Assembly: GCF_001652915.1 (NCBI RefSeq)
Contig: NZ_BBQI01000029.1
Span: 1-49,374, forward strand
From: Cupriavidus sp. D384
GTDB lineage: Bacteria; Pseudomonadota; Gammaproteobacteria; Burkholderiales; Burkholderiaceae
Length of the DNA: 49,374 nucleotides
Reading direction: 5' to 3'
The first letter of the stretch is position 1, and each line of letters begins with the position of its first letter. The notes beneath the pieces are model-generated. The model had not been told where the DNA came from, searched no databases, and saw only the letters and a list, made by a program, of their open reading frames with translations. The position numbers and the translations under genes are program-made. This document shows, piece by piece, positions 1-9,220 of the stretch.

Positions 1-16
1 CATCCAAGGAGCCCCC

Positions 17-526
17 ATGGCCCTCTCGATGTACGACGTATCGATCCCGGTGTTTATCCGGGCCCTGACGAACCTGTCCGCCATCCTCGAAAAAGGCGCC
101 GCCCATGCGCAGGCGCAGGGCATGGACGCGGCCGAACTGATTCAGACGCGTCTGATTGCCGACATGGACGCGCTGCCGGCGCAGGTGCAACGGGCCAGCG
201 ATTCGGCCAAGGGCTGCGCGGCACGGCTGGCAGGCATCGAGATTCCGTCGTATCCGGACAACGAGGTCACGTTCCCTGAACTGCAGGAGCGCATCGCCAA
301 GACGGTGGGTTTCCTGAAGTCGATCCGTCCGGAGCAGCTCGAAGGCAGCGAAACGCGTGTGGTCGAACTGAAGCTGCGCGGCGGCCCGGTGACCTTCGAT
401 GGCAAGAGCTACACGCTCGGGTTTGCGCTGCCGAACTTCTACTTCCATGTGACCACGGCGTACGATCTGCTGCGCCACAAGGGCGTGCAGATCGGCAAGA
501 TGGATTTCCTGGGCGCGCCGCGCTGA
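17..526 (+). CDS. DUF1993 family protein
   Basis: A 169-residue soluble protein that matches the DUF1993 family by its overall pattern: an N-terminal helix starting SMYDVSIPVFIRAL, a central region with IPSYPDNEVTFPEL, and the conserved ending LPNFYFHVTTAYDLLRHKGVQIGK. The family has a DinB-like four-helix-bundle fold and no firmly assigned activity; I infer a cytosolic protein of unknown role. The ATG is preceded by AAGGAG at good spacing, which fixes the start. It lies at the left edge, so any upstream operon partner is out of view. A strong hairpin terminator follows 14 bp after the stop. Confidence 0.85.
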   Translation: MALSMYDVSIPVFIRALTNLSAILEKGAAHAQAQGMDAAELIQTRLIADMDALPAQVQRASDSAKGCAARLAGIEIPSYPDNEVTFPELQERIAKTVGFLKSIRPEQLEGSETRVVELKLRGGPVTFDGKSYTLGFALPNFYFHVTTAYDLLRHKGVQIGKMDFLGAPR

Positions 527-540
527 TCCGGATTGCCATG

Positions 541-571
541 AAAAAAACGGGCCTGCGTGGCCCGTTTTTTT
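541..571. terminator. Bidirectional intrinsic terminator
   Basis: A run of seven A, the stem ACGGGCC / GGCCCGT around a TGCGT loop, then a run of seven T. Being symmetrical, it should stop transcription from the DUF1993 gene on the plus strand and from the convergent MFS gene on the minus strand. Seen directly in sequence. Confidence 0.9.
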
Positions 572-602
572 GGTGCGCGCATAGAGCGTTCGACGTTCTG
601 TC

Positions 603-1811
603 TCAGTGCTGCAGGGCACTGGCAGGCATGCCGCCGGTGCGCACGTCGATGCCTGCCGCGCGGTCGAGCCGCCCGCTGACTTCAGTCAGGGCCCAGGCTA
701 CCAGCACCACCAGCGCGCCGATCCACGGCGTATGCATCAGGCCAAAATGCTCGACGACCAGGCCGCCCGCCCATGCCGCACCAGCAATGCCCAGGTTGAA
801 CGCGGCGATGTTGAGTCCCGACGCCACGTCCACCGCCTGCGGCGTGTGGTGTTCCGCCTGCTTGACCACATAGACCTGCAGCCCCGGCACATTGCCGAAG
901 GCAACGGCGCCCCAGGCCAGTACCGTGGCCAACACCAGCCAGCGGTGCGGCGCGGTAAAGGTCAGTACGAACAGCACGGCGGCGAGTAGCAGGAATACGA
1001 TGCGCAGCGCCGCAATCGGGCCGTGGCGGTCGGCCAGGCGGCCGCCCCAGATATTGCCGATGGCGACTGATACGCCGTACACCAGCATGACCAGGCCCAC
1101 GGCGCCGGCGCTGAATCCCGACACATCCTGCAGGATCGACGCCAGGAACGTGAAAGGGATAAACGATCCGCCGTAGCCGATGGCAGTCTTGGCATAGACC
1201 AGCAGCAGGCGTGGTTCGGCGAGCACGCGCGCCTGCTGCAGCAGCGATGCCGGCGCGGCATGGCGAATCGTTGAAGGCACGAACAGCAGGCTGCCCACAA
1301 ACGCGATCACGCCGAGCGCGGAGACCGCCAGGAATGTCTCGCGCCACCCGAAATGCTGGCCGATGAACGTACCCAGCGGCACGCCGGTAACCAGCGCGAC
1401 CGTCAGGCCGGTAAACATGATGGCAATGGCGCTGGCGGCCTTCTCGCGGGGTACCAGGCTGGTGGCAATGGTCGATCCGATCGAAAAGAACACGCCGTGC
1501 GCCAGGCCGGTCAGCACGCGGGCGGCCACCAGCGATTCGTAGCTTGGCGCCCGCCAGGCCAGCAGGTTGCCGGCGGTGAACAGCGCCATCAACGACAGCA
1601 GCAGCGCCTTGCGCGGCAGGCGCCCGGTCAGCGCGGTCAGCACCGGGGCACCCACGGCCACGCCCAGCGCATAAAGGCTGACCAGCAGGCCCGCCGACGG
1701 CACGCTGATATGCAGGTCGGCGGCGATGGTGGGAATCAGGCCGACAATCACGAATTCGGTGGTTCCGATGGCAAAGGCGCTGATTGTCAGCGCCAGCAGG
1801 GCAATGGGCAT
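603..1811 (-). CDS. MFS transporter, AraJ/DHA1-type efflux permease
   Basis: A 402-residue membrane protein with about twelve hydrophobic helices. The opening LALTISAFAIGTTEFVIVGLIPTIAADL is the signature of the AraJ/YdhP-like DHA1 drug:H+ antiporter group, and the loop-2 motif appears as TGRLPRKALLL. It should exchange protons for a small exported molecule across the inner membrane; the substrate cannot be told from sequence. The ATG has a GGAG ribosome site about 8 bp upstream. It stands alone, convergent with the DUF1993 gene and divergent from queE. No regulator gene sits beside it. Confidence 0.88.
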   Translation of the reverse strand: MPIALLALTISAFAIGTTEFVIVGLIPTIAADLHISVPSAGLLVSLYALGVAVGAPVLTALTGRLPRKALLLSLMALFTAGNLLAWRAPSYESLVAARVLTGLAHGVFFSIGSTIATSLVPREKAASAIAIMFTGLTVALVTGVPLGTFIGQHFGWRETFLAVSALGVIAFVGSLLFVPSTIRHAAPASLLQQARVLAEPRLLLVYAKTAIGYGGSFIPFTFLASILQDVSGFSAGAVGLVMLVYGVSVAIGNIWGGRLADRHGPIAALRIVFLLLAAVLFVLTFTAPHRWLVLATVLAWGAVAFGNVPGLQVYVVKQAEHHTPQAVDVASGLNIAAFNLGIAGAAWAGGLVVEHFGLMHTPWIGALVVLVAWALTEVSGRLDRAAGIDVRTGGMPASALQH

Positions 1812-1951
1812 GGCAAGCTCCGGGATTCAAGGTTGGAGCGCAGTGTGCCAGCGCGTTTGTTGCAGAAAAAGCCGTCGATCCGCAGAAGATATTTGATCTG
1901 AAATCAATAAAGTGGCGCCGAACCGGGCCAACGCGGCGATTTACGATGGAC

Positions 1952-1981
1952 TTAGCAGAAACCCTATGTTCTTGATACAAT
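1952..1981 (+). promoter_or_regulatory. Probable sigma-70 promoter of the queE operon
   Basis: A -10 TACAAT at 1976-1981 with a weaker -35 TTAGCA at 1952-1957, spacing 18 bp. Transcription would begin near 1988, leaving a leader of about 70 nt before the queE ATG. Inferred from motif match only. Confidence 0.5.
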
Positions 1982-2057
1982 CACCGGTTGCTCGCGCCTC
2001 GGCTTTTGCCTAATTTTTGAGCAGGAACTCCCCACGCACTACAACCGACGCATACGC

Positions 2058-2693
2058 ATGACATACGCCGTCAAGGAAATCTTCTATACGCTGCAGGGCG
2101 AGGGCGCCAACGCCGGCCGTGCGGCAGTGTTCTGCCGCTTCTCGGGTTGCAACCTGTGGACCGGCCGCGAGGAAGATCGCGCCCGCGCCGTATGCCAGTT
2201 TTGCGATACCGATTTCGTGGGCACCGACGGCACGCGCGGCGGCAAGTACAAGACGGCAGAGGAATTGGCGGCCGTGGTGGCATCGGAATGGCCGCAAGGC
2301 GCCGGCGGCACGCCGCTGGTGGTGTGCACGGGCGGCGAGCCGCTGCTGCAGCTTGATGCGCCGTTGATCGCCGCGCTGCACGCGCAAGGCTTCGAGATCG
2401 CCATCGAGACCAATGGCACGATCGAAGTGCCCGAGGGCATCGACTGGGTCTGCGTCAGCCCGAAGATGGGTTCGGAACTGGTGGTGAAGAAGGGCGACGA
2501 ACTCAAGGTGGTGATGCCGCAGGCGGGTCAGGACTTCGCGGCATACGAGCAACTGGATTTCCGCTATTTCCTGGTGCAGGCCATGGATGGCCCGCTGGCC
2601 CGGCAGAATACGGCCGCCGCGGTCGACTTCTGCCAGCGTCATCCTCGCTGGCGCCTGTCGCTGCAGACCCACAAGCTGCTGGGCATTCGCTGA
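2058..2693 (+). CDS. queE: 7-carboxy-7-deazaguanine synthase (radical SAM)
   Basis: A 211-residue radical-SAM enzyme that turns 6-carboxy-tetrahydropterin into 7-carboxy-7-deazaguanine on the way to preQ0 and queuosine in tRNA. The 4Fe-4S ligands are Cys31, Cys46 and Cys49, in a CX14CX2C pattern instead of the usual CX3CX2C; this longer cluster loop is known from Burkholderia multivorans QueE. TLQGEGANAG near residue 11 and CTGGEPLLQ near residue 91 are the family's substrate and SAM motifs. It is the first gene of a forward run, with queD starting 3 bp after its stop. The ribosome site is weak, but the start matches family N-termini. Confidence 0.95.
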   Translation: MTYAVKEIFYTLQGEGANAGRAAVFCRFSGCNLWTGREEDRARAVCQFCDTDFVGTDGTRGGKYKTAEELAAVVASEWPQGAGGTPLVVCTGGEPLLQLDAPLIAALHAQGFEIAIETNGTIEVPEGIDWVCVSPKMGSELVVKKGDELKVVMPQAGQDFAAYEQLDFRYFLVQAMDGPLARQNTAAAVDFCQRHPRWRLSLQTHKLLGIR

Positions 2694-2696
2694 CAC

Positions 2697-3774
<1,078 letters not shown>

Positions 3775-3819
3775 GCGAAAATTCCTGCTTCCGAGCGTCG
3801 TACCGTCAACATCCGAAGC

Positions 3820-4740
3820 ATGAGCCAATCCATCGAAGTCCGACTGATCGCATCTTCCGGCTACCCGCACGACGTGGCCATTGCCGCGCGCGGCTGCGCC
3901 TGGCTCAAGCACCACGGGTACCACGTCAACAATCCCGATATCCTTGCGCGCCGCTACCTGCGATTTGGCGGCACGGACGCCGAACGGCTGGCCGACCTGC
4001 ATGCCATCGGCACCGGTGCGCCAGGTGAACTGACCCTGGCGGTGCGCGGTGGCTATGGCCTGGCGCGGCTGCTGGCAAGGATCGATTTCGCGCGTATTGC
4101 GGAACAGGCCCGCGCCAGCGGCACGCCGATCGTTGGTCACAGCGACTTCACGGCCTTCCAGCTTGCCTACCTGGCAGCCACCGGGGGCGTCACGTTTGCC
4201 GGCCCGATGCTGCTGGCCGATTTTGGCGAGGAGCACGTCGATCCGTTCATGTGGACGCACTTCGAGGCCATCCTGCGTGACCCGGCCTACCGGATCGAGG
4301 TGGCCGCCCCGCAGGTGGCAGCGGCCGGTACCGTGGAAGGCACGCTGTGGGGTGGCAACCTCGCCATGCTGTGCAGCCTGCTGGGCACGCCCTACATGCC
4401 GACGGTGCCGGGCGGCATCCTGTTCCTGGAAGACATCAACGAACCGCCGTACCGCGTGGAGCGCATGCTGCTGCAACTGCTGCAGGCGGGGGTGCTCGGC
4501 ACGCAGCGCGCCATCGTGATGGGCGACTTTTCCAACTACCGCACCACCGACTACGACAACGGCTACAACATGGACGCCGTGTTCGACTACGTGCGCGAAC
4601 AGCTCGATATCCCGGTGCTGACCGGCCTGCCGTTCGGCCACTGCCCCCGCAAGCTCACGCTGCCCGTGGGCGCCCATGCGCGGCTGGAAGCCAGTGGCGA
4701 CGGCTTCACCCTGGCCCTGACGGGATACCCGACGCTGTAA
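3820..4740 (+). CDS. ldcA: Muramoyltetrapeptide carboxypeptidase (LD-carboxypeptidase, S66)
   Basis: A 306-residue cytosolic serine peptidase that removes the terminal D-alanine from murein tetrapeptides during cell-wall recycling. The S66 triad can be read from the sequence: Ser108 in GHSDFTA, Glu in the LEDINEPPYRVERM stretch near residue 208, and His in the LPFGHCPRK motif near residue 274. RGGYG near residue 76 is also typical. It lies 45 bp after tadA in the same direction and is likely part of the same transcript. Length is normal for the family. Confidence 0.93.
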   Translation: MSQSIEVRLIASSGYPHDVAIAARGCAWLKHHGYHVNNPDILARRYLRFGGTDAERLADLHAIGTGAPGELTLAVRGGYGLARLLARIDFARIAEQARASGTPIVGHSDFTAFQLAYLAATGGVTFAGPMLLADFGEEHVDPFMWTHFEAILRDPAYRIEVAAPQVAAAGTVEGTLWGGNLAMLCSLLGTPYMPTVPGGILFLEDINEPPYRVERMLLQLLQAGVLGTQRAIVMGDFSNYRTTDYDNGYNMDAVFDYVREQLDIPVLTGLPFGHCPRKLTLPVGAHARLEASGDGFTLALTGYPTL

Positions 4741-4775
4741 GCGCGGCCAGCCGGCGTCGGGCCCGTGGCGAATGG

Positions 4776-4805
4776 CTGACGAATGCCCCCCGGAAGTGGT
4801 AAAAT
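4776..4805 (+). promoter_or_regulatory. Probable sigma-70 promoter for ybiT
   Basis: A -35-like CTGACG at 4776-4781 and a -10 TAAAAT at 4800-4805, spaced by 18 bp. This would give a long leader of roughly 110 nt before the GTG start of the ABC-F gene. Motif match only. Confidence 0.45.
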
Positions 4806-4924
4806 CACCGGTTATTTCCTCATTTTCGCTGCGCCGGGCACGCCAATCGGGTGCGTGCCGTCAGAAACCGGTTGCCAGCAGGTAGCGCCCACGGGGCATA
4901 CCCACATCCAGACAAGGTTCAGAC

Positions 4925-6547
4925 GTGCTTTCTACCGCAAACATCACCATGCAGTTCGGCCCCAAGCCGTTGTTCGAGAACATCTCGGTCAAGTTCGGCG
5001 AGGGCAACCGCTACGGCCTGATTGGCGCGAACGGTTGCGGCAAGTCCACCTTCATGAAGATCCTGGGCGCCGACCTGGAACAGTCGGCGGGCACCGTGAT
5101 GCTGGAACCGGGCATCCGCCTGGGCAAGCTGCGTCAGGACCAGTTTGCCTATGAAGACAACCGCGTGCTCGACGTGGTGATGATGGGCCACGTGGAAATG
5201 TGGGCCGCCGCCAGCGAGCGCGACGCGATCTACGCCAACCCCGAGGCCACCGACGAAGACTACATGCGCGCCGCCGAACTGGAGGCCAAGTACGCCGAAT
5301 ACGACGGCTACACGGCCGAGGCGCGTGCCGGCGAACTGCTGCTGGGCGTGGGCATCCCCACCGACCAGCACCAGGGCCCGATGAGCGACATCGCCCCGGG
5401 CTGGAAGCTGCGCGTGCTGCTGGCCCAGGCGCTGTTCTCGAATCCGGACGTCCTGCTGCTCGACGAACCGACCAACAACCTGGACATCAACACGATCCGC
5501 TGGCTGGAAGACGTGCTCAACGAGCGCAACTCCACCATGATCATCATTTCGCACGATCGCCACTTCCTGAACTCGGTGTGCACGCACATGGCCGACATGG
5601 ACTACGGCACGCTGAAGGTCTACCCGGGCAACTACGACGACTACATGCAGGCGTCGATGCAGGCGCGCGAGCGCCAGGTGGCGGCCAATGCCCGCGCCAA
5701 GGAACGCATCACCGAACTGCAGGACTTCGTGCGCCGCTTCTCGGCCAACAAGTCGAAGGCCCGCCAGGCCACGTCGCGCGCCAAGCAGATCGAAAAGATC
5801 AAGGTCGAGGACATCAAGCCGTCGTCGCGCCAGAACCCGTTCGTGCGCTTCGAATTCGAAAAGAAGCTGCACAACCTGGCCGTGGAAGTCGAGGACATCA
5901 CCAAGACGTACGACCGCAAGATCATCAACAACCTGTCGATGGCAGTCCAGGCTGGCGAGCGGGTTGCCATCATCGGCGAGAACGGCGCGGGCAAGACCAC
6001 ACTGCTGCGCAGCCTGCTGAACAGCGTGGTGGAAACCGGCGTGCAGCGCGGCGTGGAAGTGGACCGCGGCACGGTCAAGTGGGCCGAGAACGCCAATGTG
6101 GGCTACATGCCGCAGGACACGTACGAGGAATTCCCGAACGACGTGAACGTGATGGACTGGATGAGCCAGTGGACCCAGGCCGGCGACGATGACCAGTCGC
6201 TGCGCGGCACGCTGGGCCGCCTGCTGTTCTCGGCCGACGACATCAAGAAGAACGTCAAGGTGCTGTCCGGTGGCGAGAAGGGCCGCATGATCTGGGGCAA
6301 GCTGATGCTGGGCCGCCACAACGTGCTGGCGATGGACGAGCCGACCAACCACATGGACATGGAGTCGATCGAATCGCTGCAGATCGCGCTGGACAAGTTC
6401 ACGGGCACGCTGATCTTCGTGTCGCACGACCGCGAACTGATCAACGGCCTGGCCACGCGCGTGATCGAGGTCCGCCCCGACGGCACGATCACCGACTACC
6501 TGGGTACGTACGACGAGTACCTGCAGTCGCAAGGCATCGAGGCGTAA
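4925..6547 (+). CDS. ybiT: ABC-F family ATPase, YbiT subgroup
   Basis: A 540-residue soluble protein with two ABC ATPase domains and no membrane helices. Walker A motifs are GANGCGKST (near residue 36) and GENGAGKTT (near 352); Walker B motifs are [12 protein letters not shown] and [12 protein letters not shown], the second preceded by signature LSGGEKGR. The interdomain helical linker with [20 protein letters not shown] is the ABC-F 'PtIM'. ABC-F proteins act at the ribosomal E site. The whole protein, including its start [12 protein letters not shown], closely follows E. coli YbiT, which supports the GTG start. A strong terminator follows. Confidence 0.93.
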   Translation: MLSTANITMQFGPKPLFENISVKFGEGNRYGLIGANGCGKSTFMKILGADLEQSAGTVMLEPGIRLGKLRQDQFAYEDNRVLDVVMMGHVEMWAAASERDAIYANPEATDEDYMRAAELEAKYAEYDGYTAEARAGELLLGVGIPTDQHQGPMSDIAPGWKLRVLLAQALFSNPDVLLLDEPTNNLDINTIRWLEDVLNERNSTMIIISHDRHFLNSVCTHMADMDYGTLKVYPGNYDDYMQASMQARERQVAANARAKERITELQDFVRRFSANKSKARQATSRAKQIEKIKVEDIKPSSRQNPFVRFEFEKKLHNLAVEVEDITKTYDRKIINNLSMAVQAGERVAIIGENGAGKTTLLRSLLNSVVETGVQRGVEVDRGTVKWAENANVGYMPQDTYEEFPNDVNVMDWMSQWTQAGDDDQSLRGTLGRLLFSADDIKKNVKVLSGGEKGRMIWGKLMLGRHNVLAMDEPTNHMDMESIESLQIALDKFTGTLIFVSHDRELINGLATRVIEVRPDGTITDYLGTYDEYLQSQGIEA

Positions 6548-6581
6548 ATTCGGCGGCATTGCCGCTTCGTCATCTCGCCAG

Positions 6582-6617
6582 AAAAGCCGGCCCGCCATCA
6601 GGTGTGCCGGCTTTTTT
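6582..6617 (+). terminator. Intrinsic terminator after ybiT
   Basis: Stem AAAAGCCGGC / GCCGGCTTTT with a 14-nt loop, ending in six T. It separates the ybiT transcript from the cre genes. Confidence 0.9.
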
Positions 6618-6659
6618 CAATTTGTCCCAGACGGCCCACGTCGATTTGCCGCCTTCCAC

Positions 6660-6686
6660 TTCACCCCCGCCTCACTGTCCCTTCAC
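6660..6686 (+). promoter_or_regulatory. Triple CreB/BlrA-type recognition tag upstream of creB
   Basis: Three pentamers in direct repeat: TTCAC at 6660-6664, CTCAC at 6671-6675 and TTCAC at 6682-6686. Each gap is exactly 6 bp, so the units fall every 11 bp on one face of the helix. The published tag for CreB and for Aeromonas BlrA is TTCAC-N6-TTCAC. Here two overlapping tags share the middle, one-mismatch unit. It sits about 180 bp upstream of the creB ATG and implies autoregulation. The rest of 6618-6866 shows no gene. Confidence 0.7.
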
Positions 6687-6866
6687 CTGCCGCCACGACA
6701 CTGGCCGCTCCAATCCCCACCGGAGCCCGCCATGCACCGCCGCCGCCAGATCGATGTCCCCGCTTTCCTTGGCAGGCTCCGCCAGTTGCTGGGTGTGCCG
6801 GAGCGCTCGACCGTTGCTTCGCGGGATGGCGGATAATACGCACCGCTCTCCTTGCCGCGCCCGCCC

Positions 6867-7622
6867 ATGAAACAACCGTCCATTCTGGTGGTGGAAGACG
6901 AATCCGCCATCGCCGATACCATCCTGTACGCACTGCGTACGGACGGCATGCAGGCCGACCATTGCGTGCTGGGCGGCGACGCGCTGGCCCGGTTGCGCAC
7001 GCAGCGGCCCGATCTGGTGGTGCTCGATATCGGCCTGCCCGATATCAACGGTTTCGAGGTCTGCCGCACGTTGCGCACGTTTTCCGATGTGCCGGTGATC
7101 TTCCTGACGGCGCGCCATGAGGAAATCGACCGTATCGTCGGGCTGGAGATTGGCGCCGACGACTACGTGGTCAAGCCGTTCTCGCCCCGCGAACTGGCGG
7201 CCAGGGTGCGCGTGATCCTGCGGCGTGCCCGGCCGCAGGCGGAGGGGGCGGCACCCGCCAGCGCGGCCACGCAGACCACGGTAGCGACGGCCGCGACGAC
7301 TGCCACGCCGGCCCCCACTGCGCGCCAGACAGGCTTCCAGCACGACGCCGAAGGCGCGCGGGTGTCCTACCGGGGCCAGTGGCTGGATCTCACGCGTTAC
7401 GAATACGGGTTGCTGGCCGTCCTGCTGCAGCATCCGGGGCGCATCTATGCTCGCGCCCAGTTGATGGACCTGGTCTGGCACGACGCGATCGACACGGTCG
7501 ACCGCACCGTCGATACCCACATCAAGACCCTGCGCGCCAAGCTGCGCGAGGTGGACCCGGCCGGCGACCCGATCCGCACCCATCGTGGCATGGGCTATTC
7601 GCTCGAAGTGCTCGAAGCCTGA
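6867..7622 (+). CDS. creB: Two-component response regulator CreB
   Basis: A 251-residue OmpR/PhoB-class regulator. Residues 1-120 form the receiver, with acidic residues ED at 10-11, phospho-acceptor Asp54 in VVLDIGLPDI and the conserved Lys in VVKPFSPRE. Residues about 155-251 are the winged-helix DNA-binding domain (LTRYEYGLLAVLLQHPGRIYARAQL). Between them is an unusually long Ala/Thr/Pro-rich linker of about 30 residues. The ATG at 6867 gives the normal N terminus; a TTG 15 bp upstream is possible but unlikely. creC follows 18 bp later and creD after that, which identifies the set as CreBCD. Confidence 0.88.
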   Translation: MKQPSILVVEDESAIADTILYALRTDGMQADHCVLGGDALARLRTQRPDLVVLDIGLPDINGFEVCRTLRTFSDVPVIFLTARHEEIDRIVGLEIGADDYVVKPFSPRELAARVRVILRRARPQAEGAAPASAATQTTVATAATTATPAPTARQTGFQHDAEGARVSYRGQWLDLTRYEYGLLAVLLQHPGRIYARAQLMDLVWHDAIDTVDRTVDTHIKTLRAKLREVDPAGDPIRTHRGMGYSLEVLEA

Positions 7623-7640
7623 ATCGACTCTGATCCGCCC

Positions 7641-9080
7641 ATGCACATCGGCCTGCGTATCTTCTTCGGCTTCTTCCTGGTGGTTGGCCTGGCGACGTTC
7701 CTGACGCTGCGGGTGTTCGTGCAGGAGGTCAAGCCGGGGGTGCGCCAGGCCATGGAAGACACGCTGGTGGACACCGCGCATGTGCTGGCGGTGCTGGCGG
7801 CCGACGATCTCAAGGCCGGCCAGATTGCCGATGGCGCCTTTGCCCGGCGCCTGGCGCAACTGCGCGAGCAGCCCGTGGACGCCAGCGTCTGGGGCATGCA
7901 CAAGGACGCGGTGGGCTACCGCATCTACATCACCGATGAACACGGCATCGTCCGCTTCGATACGGCGGGCCAGGCGATGGGTGCTGACTATTCGCGCTGG
8001 AATGACGTTTACCTGACCCTGCAGGGCAAGTATGGCGCGCGCAGTACCCGGTCGGATCCCGCCGACGAAAGCAGTTCGGTGATGTATGTGGCGGCGCCGA
8101 TCCGCGACGGCACGCGCATCATCGGCGCGCTGACCGTGGCAAAGCCGAACCGGGCCGTGGCGCCGTTTATCGCGCGCAGCCAGGGTGTGATCCTGACCTA
8201 TGGCCTGCTGCTGATCGGCGGGGCGGCGGCGATTGGCGTGCTGTGTACGCTCTGGCTTGTGTTCGGCCTGCGCAAGCTGCAGCGCTACGCCCGGGCGGTG
8301 GCCGCCGGCGAGCGTGCCGAGATGCCGTTGCGGGGCGCGAGCGAGCTTGCCGAACTGGGCCGGGCTGTGGAAACCATGCGCTTGCGGCTGGAAGACAAGC
8401 AGTATGTGGAGCACTACATTCACACGCTCACGCACGAAATGAAGAGCCCGCTCGCGGCCATCGGCGGCGCGGCCGAACTGCTGCAGGAAGACATGCCGGC
8501 CGCCGACCGCCAGCGCTTTGTCGGCAATATCCGCGGCCAGGCGCAACGGCTGGATCTGCTGATCCGCAAGCTGCTGAAGCTGGCCGAAGTCGAACAGCGG
8601 CAGCATCTGGAAAAGCGCGAGCCAGTGTGCCTGGCACAGGAAATCGGCCAGATCGTACAGTCGCTGGAGCCCAGGGCGCGCCAGCGGGCCGTGCAGCTGC
8701 GCTGGCAGGCGCCCGACACCGAGCCGGTGGTCAATGGCGATGTGTTCCTGCTGCGGCAGGCCATCGTCAATCTGCTTGAGAATGCGCTTGATTTTGCGCC
8801 GGCGGGAACCGCCATCGATGTATCGCTGTTGCAGTCGGCCAGGCCGGACCAGATCGTGCTCAGGATCGACGATCGCGGGCCCGGCATCCCCGACTATGCG
8901 ATGGACCGGCTGTTCGAACGCTTCTATTCGCTGCCGCGCCCGGATGGCCGCGAGCGCGGCACCGGCCTGGGGCTATGCCTGGTGCGCGAGGTGGCGCTGC
9001 TGCATCAGGGGGCGGTCGCCGTCACCAACCGCGAGGGCGGCGGGGCACGTGCCGAGCTGGTGCTGCCAGTGGCGGACTGA
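7641..9080 (+). CDS. creC: Sensor histidine kinase CreC
   Basis: A 479-residue inner-membrane kinase. Helix 1 spans about residues 7-27 and helix 2 about 183-208, enclosing a periplasmic sensor of about 155 residues. A HAMP-like segment leads into the phospho-acceptor helix with His265 in HTLTHEMKSPLAAIGGAAELL. The ATPase domain carries the N box (NLLENALDFAP), DRGPGIP and GTGLGLCLVREV. E. coli CreC, which is tied to carbon-source and cell-wall responses, has almost the same length and layout. It is encoded immediately after creB and should phosphorylate it. Confidence 0.88.
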   Translation: MHIGLRIFFGFFLVVGLATFLTLRVFVQEVKPGVRQAMEDTLVDTAHVLAVLAADDLKAGQIADGAFARRLAQLREQPVDASVWGMHKDAVGYRIYITDEHGIVRFDTAGQAMGADYSRWNDVYLTLQGKYGARSTRSDPADESSSVMYVAAPIRDGTRIIGALTVAKPNRAVAPFIARSQGVILTYGLLLIGGAAAIGVLCTLWLVFGLRKLQRYARAVAAGERAEMPLRGASELAELGRAVETMRLRLEDKQYVEHYIHTLTHEMKSPLAAIGGAAELLQEDMPAADRQRFVGNIRGQAQRLDLLIRKLLKLAEVEQRQHLEKREPVCLAQEIGQIVQSLEPRARQRAVQLRWQAPDTEPVVNGDVFLLRQAIVNLLENALDFAPAGTAIDVSLLQSARPDQIVLRIDDRGPGIPDYAMDRLFERFYSLPRPDGRERGTGLGLCLVREVALLHQGAVAVTNREGGGARAELVLPVAD

Positions 9081-9220
9081 CGCGCCAGCCGGCCAGCGGC
9101 ATGCGCCGGCGCTGCAGGCAACCGCCTGACTTCACACGCTTCACGCCGGCCCCCCGCCGGCCACATCTTGCGCCCACAGGCACTGGCTAGTCTTGCGGCA
9201 TCTCCACTCGCAAGACTCCC

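Noticed and set aside
1989..2030. preQ1 riboswitch before queE
   Set aside because: The A-rich tail and conserved C-rich loop of preQ1-I are not found; only a generic hairpin is visible, so it is listed as a finding and not as a riboswitch.
4919..6598. Long open frame antisense to ybiT
   Set aside because: It mirrors the high-GC third positions of ybiT and encodes a His/Val/Leu-rich low-information protein with no family features.
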